From assembly GCF_000155675.2 (NCBI RefSeq), contig NC_020911.1, positions 486,501 through 550,500 of the forward strand: a stretch of 64,000 nt of DNA. Direction: 5' to 3'. The position numbers and the translations under genes are program-made. A model generated the notes under the pieces. That model did no database searches, was not told the origin of the DNA, and was given only the letters and a program-made list of their open reading frames with translations. Positions 35,955 to 42,301 of the stretch are shown here, one piece after another (position 1 is the stretch's first letter; each line of letters opens with the position of its first letter). This DNA comes from Octadecabacter antarcticus 307. Lineage in GTDB: Bacteria > Pseudomonadota > Alphaproteobacteria > Rhodobacterales > Rhodobacteraceae.

Positions 35955-37277
35955 TCATCCTGCCAACTGCGCCCGCAATTTCGCGCCAATCTCATCCACA
36001 TGATCTTGGGTGATGGTCAACGGTGGTGACAGACACAACGCATCCCCTACAGGCCGCACAATCAATCCGGCTTCCCACAGCCCGTTATAGGCTGCGCGCC
36101 CCGCATCCCCGACAGCCCCGTCTTGTTTCAAATGCACCGCACCAAGGATGCCGCAATTGCGCACGTCCATAACAGCCGCAATATCAGTGAGCGAATGCAG
36201 CATATCCTCCCACGGGCCCGCCATCGCTGTCGCGTTCTCGAAAATCTGGTCGTCGCGGTAGGCATCCAACGTCGCGATACAGGCTGCCGACGCCAGCGGG
36301 TGGCCGGAATAGGTGTAACCGTGGAACAGATCGGGCATTTTTGCGGGGCCGTTGCGGAATGCATCACGCACCGCGGCCGTCGCCAAAACACCACCCATGG
36401 GCACCGTCGCGTTGGTCATGCCCTTGGCGCAGGTCACAAGGTCTGGCTGGACGCCAAAGGCTTCAAACGCAAACGGTGTGCCCATGCGCCCAAAGCCGGT
36501 AATGACCTCATCGAAAATCATCAAAATGCCGTGCGCATCACAAATTTCACGCAGGCGTTTCAGATAGCCAACGGGCGGTGGGAACACCCCGCCAGCACCA
36601 GAAACCGGTTCAACAATCACCGCTGCAATCGTCTGTCCGCCATGCAGGTCGCATATGCGTTGCAGATCATCCGCCAGCTCAGCACCATGTTCTGGCAGCC
36701 CGCGCGAATTGGCATTCTCTGGCAGCCACGTGTGCCGCATGTGCGCCGTGGACGGATAAAGTGTCCCGAATTGACCCTTGTTTAGCCCAAGCCCACCGAC
36801 AGACAGTCCGCCAAAATTGATCCCGTGATAGGCCTTTTCGCGGCCCACCAGAATGCGCCGATCCCCATCACCACGCGCAGTGTGGTAGGCCAGCGCGATT
36901 TTCAGCGCAGTATCCACCGCTTCAGACCCTGAATTGGTGAAAAACACATGATGGAAACCGGGGGCAAGTGCGGTGACCCGCGCCGCTGCTTCAAACGCTA
37001 ACGGATGGCCTTGATTGAAATTATGGACAAAATCCAGCGTCGCCGCCTGATCTTGAATAGCCTTGGTAATCTTCGGATGACTGTGCCCTGCATTGCAGCA
37101 CCAAAGCCCGCCTGTGCCGTCCAGCAACTCGTGTCCGTCAACAGTGGTATAACGCACGCCCTCGGCTTTTGAGATCAGGCGCGGGTTGTCTTTGAACATC
37201 TCGCTCGCCGTGAACGGCATCCAAAAGCTGTCAAGGTCGTTGGGAACGGTCGGGTTGATGCGGGCAGTATCTGGCAT
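35955..37277 (-). CDS. Class III aminotransferase (omega-amino acid:pyruvate type)
   Basis: This 440-residue PLP enzyme begins with NDLDSFWMPFTASEMFKDNPRLISKAEGVRY, diagnostic of beta-alanine/omega-amino acid:pyruvate transaminases. PLP-site motifs are VFFTNSGSEAVDTALKIALAYH, ILMIFDEVITGFGRMGTPFAFE and the lysine in DLVTCAKGMTNATVPMGGV. It would convert beta-alanine or a similar amine to the aldehyde with pyruvate as acceptor. The ATG at 37277 is preceded by AAGGAGAC. The next gene upstream is 11 bp away, so the two are likely co-transcribed. Confidence 0.92.
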   Translation of the reverse strand: MPDTARINPTVPNDLDSFWMPFTASEMFKDNPRLISKAEGVRYTTVDGHELLDGTGGLWCCNAGHSHPKITKAIQDQAATLDFVHNFNQGHPLAFEAAARVTALAPGFHHVFFTNSGSEAVDTALKIALAYHTARGDGDRRILVGREKAYHGINFGGLSVGGLGLNKGQFGTLYPSTAHMRHTWLPENANSRGLPEHGAELADDLQRICDLHGGQTIAAVIVEPVSGAGGVFPPPVGYLKRLREICDAHGILMIFDEVITGFGRMGTPFAFEAFGVQPDLVTCAKGMTNATVPMGGVLATAAVRDAFRNGPAKMPDLFHGYTYSGHPLASAACIATLDAYRDDQIFENATAMAGPWEDMLHSLTDIAAVMDVRNCGILGAVHLKQDGAVGDAGRAAYNGLWEAGLIVRPVGDALCLSPPLTITQDHVDEIGAKLRAQLAG

Positions 37278-37288
37278 GGGGGTCTCCT

Positions 37289-37687
37289 TCAGGATGACCC
37301 TGTCACGGCTTCTGATCTCTGCCAAGCCTTGTGAATACGCTTGGCCTGCGGCGGCAAGAATGCTTCAACCGCAGCCGATGCCATCACGATGACATTTCCG
37401 GTGTCGGGGTTGGTCACGTTCAACCCGCCCTTTACCGCTTGGACAGTTGCGCGGCCTCTTGGCAATGCATCGACCAACGCGTCACAATTTACCGCGTCAG
37501 GGTCTTGCACCCCAACGGTCACAACAACGCGCATCGCATCGTGGCTAAGGCCCGTGGCCTCAAACAGCGGGATTGATGAATGACGCAACGCATCTTCAAT
37601 CGCGCGTTTCGCGGCCTTGGTATAATCCTGCCCATACAAGTCATTTCCCATTCCCATTTCGATGATGAACCGCTGATCACCGCTCAT
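37289..37687 (-). CDS. Lin0512-family protein (first of a tandem pair)
   Basis: The 132-residue protein carries the family signature RFIIEMGMGNDLYGQDYTKAAKRAIEDALRHSSIPLFEATG and VVVTVGVQDPDAVNCDALVDALPRGRATVQAVKGGLNV. The family has a small alpha/beta fold and no established biochemical role. Its start overlaps the stop of the paralogous gene by 4 bp, suggesting that the two products form a hetero-oligomer. Confidence 0.88.
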   Translation of the reverse strand: MSGDQRFIIEMGMGNDLYGQDYTKAAKRAIEDALRHSSIPLFEATGLSHDAMRVVVTVGVQDPDAVNCDALVDALPRGRATVQAVKGGLNVTNPDTGNVIVMASAAVEAFLPPQAKRIHKAWQRSEAVTGSS

Positions 37688-38022
37688 GCGCCCAACTCCA
37701 ATGCAACCGACAGGGCAACGTTTGCGATCACCGTCGGCAATCCGTCGGGGCGCGCTACATCAAGCCCTCCAAACGCCACGACAAACGTCAATTGCCCATA
37801 CGGAAAGATATCGCGCAACGCGTCGGTATCTACGCGGTCGGGTTGCTGCACGCCAATCTCAACCGTGATTTGCATGTCTTCCTTGTCTTTGCCGTATAGC
37901 TCTGCAAGGCTGATCGAATTATGCCACAATGCGTCCTGCAACGCCCGCCTCGCGGCTTGGGTGTAATCCTGACGGCGCAGTGACGTGCCCATGCCGAATT
38001 CAGTGAGTAGGCGTGTTGGCAA
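37684..38022 (-). CDS. Lin0512-family protein (second of a tandem pair)
   Basis: This 112-residue paralogue has RLLTEFGMGTSLRRQDYTQAARRALQDALWHNSISLAEL and ITVEIGVQQPDRVDTDALRDIFPYGQLTF. It starts with TTG at 38022, inside the last 23 bases of the upstream hydrolase gene; this is the only start that gives the family N-terminus. It ends in a 4-bp overlap with the other Lin0512 gene. Function unknown. Confidence 0.85.
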   Translation of the reverse strand: MPTRLLTEFGMGTSLRRQDYTQAARRALQDALWHNSISLAELYGKDKEDMQITVEIGVQQPDRVDTDALRDIFPYGQLTFVVAFGGLDVARPDGLPTVIANVALSVALELGA

Positions 38023-38989
38023 GGCAATCTCCAGTTGAATAAGTGGTAATCGTATTTATAATATTGGCCATCATTTTTGGATCATCCAAAAGGCCCAAAT
38101 GTGTCGCACCGACAATAATCTCATACGAGCCATGTTCATTCAGTGCGCTTAAGGTAGGTTCAAACTGATCTGGTAGAAACGCCTCATCTTCTGAGCCGAC
38201 GATCAGGGTGTAATTTGATAAGTTTGTAATGTCAGTTTTCCAGGCGTTTCGCGGCGCATATGACGCGTTCAACCGATAGCTATAGCGATCTGTGCCACCC
38301 TTTTCTTTGACCCAATCTGGCATATTAAACTGAATTGCTATAAGCCCGTTCAACAGCCGGATATGCGCAAAATTCAACATGACCAATCCGATAATACGGC
38401 GTGTCAGGGCAAAGGCCCAGTTCCCTGAATTGGGCCGCATCGTCGGGGCTGCATAATGGATAAACGGCGACAACAACACGACATGGTCTGGCCGATGCTT
38501 GGGTGTCCCGCTGGCATGTTGAATTGCCAACCCACCACCACTGGAATGACCGATCACAATTAAGGATTGATCTGCACGACGGTGCTGTGAAATCAAATCG
38601 TCGAGGTCATCCGAAAGTTGTCCGATGTAGCTGCAATCGCCGCGCGTGCTCGTATTTGGGCCATGACCGCGCAGATCAGGGGCCAAGACATGCGCCACAC
38701 CTCGGGATGCCAAATCGCATGCAAAGTCATTAAAGCAGGCGCCGTGCCAGCCGGATCCGTGCAACATCACCACCAGCGGGCCAGTGTCGCAGGCAAAGTC
38801 GCGGTAATGCAGCAGCGCGCCGTCCCTTGGGGTGTAAGGCTGTAGTGCTGCCAGTTTGATACCAGACGACTGCGTATTGAACTTTAGGCCATCGCCAACA
38901 TTCAGCAATCTTGGGCGCTGTGAAAGAATTAATCCAATTGCAATCGCAAGGTAGATGCCAACGCTAATCGCAATTGGCGTCAACATCAA
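38000..38989 (-). CDS. Alpha/beta hydrolase with N-terminal membrane anchor
   Basis: The 329-residue protein begins with one hydrophobic helix (ISVGIYLAIAIGLILSQR). The alpha/beta-hydrolase core shows the oxyanion VVMLHGSGWHGACFNDFA, the nucleophile elbow VIGHSSGGGLAIQHA (GHSSG) and a late histidine in GATHLGLLDD; the acid is probably in VGSEDEAFLPDQFE. It resembles serine-lysophospholipases. Its start overlaps the cobO stop and its stop overlaps the Lin0512 gene, so a five-gene operon from cobO to the aminotransferase is likely. Confidence 0.85.
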   Translation of the reverse strand: MMLTPIAISVGIYLAIAIGLILSQRPRLLNVGDGLKFNTQSSGIKLAALQPYTPRDGALLHYRDFACDTGPLVVMLHGSGWHGACFNDFACDLASRGVAHVLAPDLRGHGPNTSTRGDCSYIGQLSDDLDDLISQHRRADQSLIVIGHSSGGGLAIQHASGTPKHRPDHVVLLSPFIHYAAPTMRPNSGNWAFALTRRIIGLVMLNFAHIRLLNGLIAIQFNMPDWVKEKGGTDRYSYRLNASYAPRNAWKTDITNLSNYTLIVGSEDEAFLPDQFEPTLSALNEHGSYEIIVGATHLGLLDDPKMMANIINTITTYSTGDCLANTPTH

Positions 38990-39627
38990 AATTCCACACC
39001 GATCTGCGCTTTGATACCAGACCGGAACGGATGCTTGACCAATTCCATTTCAGTCACCAAATCCGCAATTTCGATCAGATCAACGTGCGCATTGCGCCCT
39101 GTCAAAACCACATGGGTCATTTCAGGTTTTTCAGTGCTGAGGAACGCGACCACGTCGGCAATCGGCACGTAATCATAGCGAATCGCGATGTTGATCTCAT
39201 CCAGTAGGACCATCGAATTTTTCGGATCTCGGATCAGCTCTTTGGCCTTTTCCCATGCGGCCATTGCCATTTCGGTATCGCGCGTCTTGTCCTGCGTTTC
39301 CCACGTGAACCCTTCGCCCATCGTGTGGAACGCACATTCATCGGCGAACTTGGACAGGATCAAATCGCGCTCACCCGTGGACATCCCGCCCTTGATGAAC
39401 TGCACGACCGCGCAGGGCATGCCGTGGGCGATGTGGCGGAAAATCATCCCGAACGCTGCGGACGATTTGCCCTTTCCCTTGCCGGTGTGAACGATCACCA
39501 GACCCTTTTTGTCAGTCTTGGTCGCCATGATTTTATCGCGCGCGACCTTTTTCTTGGCCATCTTCATGGCGTGGCGGTCAGCGTCTGCGGCAGCGTCTAT
39601 TGGCTTTGGCGTTTTATCGTCAGTCAT
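38986..39627 (-). CDS. cobO: Cob(I)yrinic acid a,c-diamide adenosyltransferase
   Basis: The 213-residue protein of the CobA/CobO/BtuR family has the P-loop VIVHTGKGKGKSSAAFGMIFR and downstream motifs VVQFIKGGMSTGERDLI, MVLLDEINIAIRYDYV and HVVLTGRNAHVDLIEIADLVTEM. It transfers adenosyl from ATP to cobalt in vitamin B12 synthesis. No other cob genes are in the window. An N-terminal Lys-rich leader of about 35 residues precedes the core. It is the first gene of the operon running to 35955. Confidence 0.94.
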   Translation of the reverse strand: MTDDKTPKPIDAAADADRHAMKMAKKKVARDKIMATKTDKKGLVIVHTGKGKGKSSAAFGMIFRHIAHGMPCAVVQFIKGGMSTGERDLILSKFADECAFHTMGEGFTWETQDKTRDTEMAMAAWEKAKELIRDPKNSMVLLDEINIAIRYDYVPIADVVAFLSTEKPEMTHVVLTGRNAHVDLIEIADLVTEMELVKHPFRSGIKAQIGVEF

Positions 39628-39705
39628 GTTTATGTCCGATGCGAGATAAAGGGTTTGTTAACCGTTTCTTGACAGAAACGATAACAGACAAAAAGGGGCG
39701 TTGGA

Positions 39706-40014
39706 ATGTGGATCAAGGCGGGACTGGCAATCATATCGGCAATCGGCCTTGGCGCGTGCGACACACCATCACTGGCGTTCCGTGGTGTGCCTGCCCAAAT
39801 TGTCACTGTTGAACCCAGCGTCTTTGCGGTACGCCGCCTTGGCACTCAGGTCGAATTACTGCGAACAAACACTGAATATGCGCCAACATTCGCCAGTATC
39901 ATCCCCCGTGCAAGCCAAGCCGTTTTCATCGCTACGGGCTGCACGCCTCGCCCACAAAGTTGGGCGGGCGAACAGACCCTGATGCAGGTCGAAATCGACT
40001 GTCCTGATATCTAG
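39706..40014 (+). CDS. Small putative lipoprotein
   Basis: The 102-residue protein has a lipoprotein signal MWIKAGLAIISAIGLGAC (lipobox LGAC, Cys at 18). The mature part (FRGVPAQIVTVEPSVFAVRRLGTQVELLRTN...IATGCTPRPQSWAGEQTLMQVEIDC) has two further cysteines. I do not recognise a family. Preceded by AAAGGGGC as a ribosome binding site and divergent from cobO. It is the last chromosomal gene before the first IS cluster. Confidence 0.75.
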   Translation: MWIKAGLAIISAIGLGACDTPSLAFRGVPAQIVTVEPSVFAVRRLGTQVELLRTNTEYAPTFASIIPRASQAVFIATGCTPRPQSWAGEQTLMQVEIDCPDI

Positions 40015-40101
40015 CCCAGAAACTTAGCCAGAAACCTGACGCAGTTGTACCATAAACGGATTATAACCAAAATCGTCATTCAGATTGTCACGGTTGGCTT
40101 C

Positions 40102-40117
40102 ATTTTCCACCTAATGG
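40102..40117 (+). mobile_element. 16-bp left-end fragment of an IS200-like element
   Basis: The 16 bases attttccacctaatgg are identical to the left terminus of the IS200 element at 41375-41390 and are likewise preceded by TTC. They stop exactly where the IS5 inverted repeat begins. This looks like the stump of another IS200 copy cut by the IS5 insertion or by recombination. Confidence 0.65.
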
Positions 40118-40311
40118 AGGCTTTGTTGCACAAATCCAATGAGGGGTGTGCTTCCCCTTTCCCCAGACGGACTTATTCTACTGGCTCTGTGACAGGTATG
40201 CCTAGAGCAGTGTAGCGGTTCAGCACGGCGATGCGGATTTGAATTTCTGCGACCTGCCTTTCGAAGTCCCTCGCCATTAGCGATTGGCCCAGTAGCTTCA
40301 TACAATGCATT

Positions 40312-40352
40312 CATTGCCCGGCAGGGTATTGCGCAGCAATATCCCGAGAGGG
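40312..40352 (+). repeat. Palindromic insertion element, copy 2 (41 bp)
   Basis: CATTGCCCGGCA, stem GGGTATTGC / GCAATATCC with loop GCA, then GAGAGGG. In the IS5 transposase gene it separates the codons for VETK from MHCMK. Excising exactly 41 bp restores gaaacgaa-aatgcattg (minus strand) with no duplicated target. Confidence 0.9.
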
Positions 40353-40564
40353 TTCGTTTCGACGCGGCTTCGGCGGTGATATCCGCTCCACCGTCGCCAA
40401 AGGGTGCGGCCCAGATATTGTTGTGCACTGACCGCTTCGTTGCGGGCAATTGCTCCGGCGCTCGTCGGTTTCCAGGGATTTGCATTTTTGCGCGGTGGGA
40501 TCACCGCGTGGGCATCTCGGGCGGCAATCGCCTCGTGGCATTTGCGCGTGTCATACGCTCCATC

Positions 40565-40601
40565 CATTGCCCGGCAATGCATGTTTACATGCATGGGAGG
40601 G
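40565..40601 (+). repeat. Palindromic insertion element, copy 3 (37 bp)
   Basis: CATTGCCCGGCA, stem ATGCATG / CATGCAT with loop TTTA, then GGGAGGG. It interrupts GSVTA|DGAYDT of the IS5 transposase. The position is unique: removing 37 bp restores gtcaccgca-gatggagcg and no target bases are duplicated. Confidence 0.92.
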
Positions 40602-40729
40602 TGCGGTGACACTGCCGATGACCTGATCGGCAGGGATCTGGTTCAGAAGTTCCGGCAATACGGGAGCATCACCGATGTTGCTGCTGGTGACTTCGACCGC
40701 CCGAACCTCCAGCGTTTCCCCGTTGATGC

Positions 40730-40770
40730 CCCTCTCGGGACATTGCAATGCAATGCCCTGCCGGGCACGG
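40730..40770 (-). repeat. Palindromic insertion element, copy 4
   Basis: Minus-strand form GTGCCCGGCA, stem GGGCATTGC / GCAATGTCC with loop ATT, tail GAGAGGGG. It lies between RKIHI and NGETLEV of the IS5 transposase, in the opposite orientation to copies 2, 3 and 5. Exact ends are uncertain by a few bases. Confidence 0.85.
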
Positions 40771-40809
40771 TATGTGTATCTTACGCCAGATACGGCGTTT
40801 GGAGCCACC

Positions 40810-40846
40810 CTTTGCCCGGCAACACATACTTGCATGTGTGAGAGGA
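40810..40846 (+). repeat. Palindromic insertion element, copy 5 (37 bp)
   Basis: CTTTGCCCGGCA, stem ACACAT / ATGTGT with a six-base loop, tail GAGAGGA. It interrupts EWNARKH|GGSKRR of the IS5 transposase. Removing 37 bp rejoins aagcac with ggtggctcc. Confidence 0.88.
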
Positions 40847-40902
40847 GTGCTTACGGGCATTCCACTCGCCTTCACCTTCGGCTTTTTGATCCCCGTGCTG
40901 TC

Positions 40903-40990
40903 CACTGCCCCCTCTCACACATGCTTTGCATGTGTTGCCGGCAACGGGACAGTGAACGGGACAGTGGTTTGCCTACAAACCATGAGAGGG
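40903..40990 (+). repeat. Nested pair of palindromic elements (copies 6 and 7)
   Basis: The outer copy (7) starts CACTGCC at 40903 and resumes at about 40957 with CGGGACA, stem GTGGTTTG / CAAACCAT, tail GAGAGGG ending at 40990. Inside it, in inverse orientation (40910 to about 40955), sits copy 6 with tail CCCTCTC, stem ACACATGC / GCATGTGT and loop AAA. Removing the whole block rejoins gtgctgtc with gatgaggagg, i.e. LLI|DSTG of the IS5 transposase. Confidence 0.85.
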
Positions 40991-41374
40991 GATGAGGAGG
41001 TTCAGTGGCCCGGTGGAGCCGCGATACGGCAGGCGCACGTTCAGTGTTTGCTGGCGGCGACATAAGGTGCTGAAATCCGGTGCTACCCAGTCCAGACCAG
41101 CCAGCTGCAACAGGCTCTGGACAAAACCAGTTGTCTGGCGTAGCGGCATGCCAAACAGCACCTTCAGCGTCAGACAAGTCTGAATGGCCGCGTCACTGAA
41201 TTGCTGTTGCCGACCGCGCTTGCCGCTTGGCGGCGGCGTCCAAATTATCTCCGGATCAAACCAGATCGACAACGATCCGCGCCGCTTCAAGCTGTCATTG
41301 TAAGACGACCAATTCTTGGTCTTGTACTTCGTAGGGGCCCAACTGCTCATATCTTAAACTATCACACTGGATTC

Positions 41375-41954
41375 ATTTTCCACCTAATGGATCGAAACCA
41401 CCGGCTTCTAGCCGGCCAGCTTCAGCGAATCTATGATTGATCTTCTCTCCTGAATTTTGAAACCATACTGCTAATGCGGGTTTCAAAATTCAGGAGAGAA
41501 GATCATGCGTTATTCCTCATCCGCGCACACGCGATTTTACCACAGATTTCACGTCGTGTGGGTCACAAAATGTCGTGTGGGTCACAAAACATAGATACAA
41601 GGTTTTGCAGGGTGCGATGCGAGAGCGGATACGTGAGATTATCATGCAAACATGCGCCGAAATGGGCGTCCATATCGTGAAAGGTGTGCTGGGACGCGAT
41701 CATGTGCACATGTTCCTGTCGATCCCACTAAAACTGTCCCTGTCCAACGTTATGCAACGCATAAAGGGCCGCTCGTCGCGCCGCATCCAGATGGAATTCC
41801 CTGAGTTGCGCAAGCGCTACTGGGGCAGGCGGTTTTGGGCATGCGGATATTTCTCAACCACCTCTGGAAATGTGACTGACGACATCATCACGCAGTATCT
41901 GGAATTGCATTCCTCTAAATGAGGCTACCGGCGTCAGCCGGTAGTCCTTCATTC
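41375..41954 (+). mobile_element. IS200/IS605-family element (tnpA only)
   Basis: A 580-bp element inserted just 3' of the sequence GGATTC in the IS5 leader without target duplication, as expected for single-strand HUH transposition. Subterminal hairpins are visible at both ends: accggc-ttcta-gccggc near 41403 and ctaccggc-gtca-gccggtag near 41925. A further inverted repeat (gatcttctctcctgaatttt) flanks the transposase start region at 41437-41504. No tnpB is present. Confidence 0.85.
41504..41922 (+). pseudogene. tnpA: IS200 transposase TnpA inactivated by a 19-bp duplication
   Basis: Translation from 41504 gives MRYSSSAHTRFYHRFHVVWVTK, the usual IS200 TnpA start. A tandem copy of gtcgtgtgggtcacaaaa (41549-41587) then shifts the frame to a stop. 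The other frame continues HRYKVLQGAMRERIREIIMQT with the HUH motif in GRDHVHMFLSIP, SLSNVMQRIKGRSSRRIQ, RRFWACGYFS and the catalytic tyrosine in IITQYLELH. Without one copy of the duplication the gene would read through at normal length (about 133 residues). Confidence 0.88.
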
Positions 41955-42122
41955 AGTGAATCCCAACAGCCTATTTGTGCAACAAAGCCCGGATTATGAC
42001 CTTTGCATCCGCTTGAGGTTGCGTACTGCCATTTGTAATGTTGCCTATTTGTAAGGATTGAGCGTGCTATTGCTTTTTTTTGCGCATGCTTTCCCTTTTT
42101 CTGACAGTTTTAAAGATGTTTT

Positions 42123-42199
42123 TGGTGACCCCGATTGGATTCGAACCAATAACCTGCCCCTTAGGAGGGGGCTGCTCTGTCCAGTTGAGCCACGGGGCC
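42123..42199 (-). tRNA. tRNA-Arg (anticodon CCT)
   Basis: A full cloverleaf on the minus strand: acceptor GGCCCCG with CGGGGTC, D-arm GCTC/GAGC, anticodon stem GCCCC/GGGGC with loop CTCCTAA (anticodon CCT, decoding AGG), T-arm ATTGG-TTCGAAT-CCAAT, and an encoded CCA (42123-42125). It stands 130 bp from the end of the IS5/IS200 cluster; no attachment-site duplication of its 3' end was found. Confidence 0.95.
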
Positions 42200-42301
42200 A
42201 CGCTGCGCCTGTTTGCCGTGTAATGGGCCACGTCGCAAGGGCTTGGACTTCTTTGGCTGGGGGCTGTAACAGTTGGGTAGATCATCGACAGGATATTACC
42301 C

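Larger units (their letters stand above)
40173..41350 (-). pseudogene. IS5-family DDE transposase broken by five to six palindromic insertions
   Basis: The intact N-terminus is MSSWAPTKYKTKNWSSYNDSL... through SGKRGRQQQFSDAAIQTCLTLKVLFGMPLRQTTGFVQSLL, an IS5 transposase. After NLLI the frame meets the first insertion. If the insertions at 40312, 40565, 40730, 40810 and 40903-40990 are removed, the family sequence reads on as DSTGIK, EWNARKHGGSKRRIWRKIHI, NGETLEVRAVEVTSSNIGDAPVLPELLNQ, GSVTADGAYDTRKCHEAIAAR and RRSRVETKMHCMKLLGQSLMARDFERQVAEIQIRIAVLNRYTALGI. One extra AA near DSTGIK is the only other lesion I noticed. It cannot make a normal transposase as it stands. Confidence 0.9.
40118..41990 (-). 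mobile_element. IS5-family element, interrupted by an IS200 and by palindromic insertions
   Basis: The outer ends carry matching inverted repeats with the core GGCTTTGTTGCACAAAT (left from 40119; right, reverse complement, ending at 41990). Between them lie a broken DDE transposase gene on the minus strand and, in the left-end leader, a complete IS200 insertion (41375-41954). Removing the IS200 rejoins ggattc with agtgaatccc. No clear target duplication is seen, so the original insertion may have been rearranged. Confidence 0.85.

Noticed and set aside
38041..40014. IS-related composition in the chromosomal genes beside the first IS cluster
   Set aside because: The hydrolase, cobO and the lipoprotein look like normal chromosomal genes with no repeats or interruptions.
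40312..41000. CRISPR-like array of repeats
   Set aside because: The repeats are unevenly spaced, occur in both orientations and are separated by recognisable transposase coding sequence rather than unique spacers; no cas genes are nearby.
42123..42199. tRNA-Arg as an integration site for a genomic island
   Set aside because: No integrase gene and no repeated 3' tRNA fragment were found in the flanking DNA.
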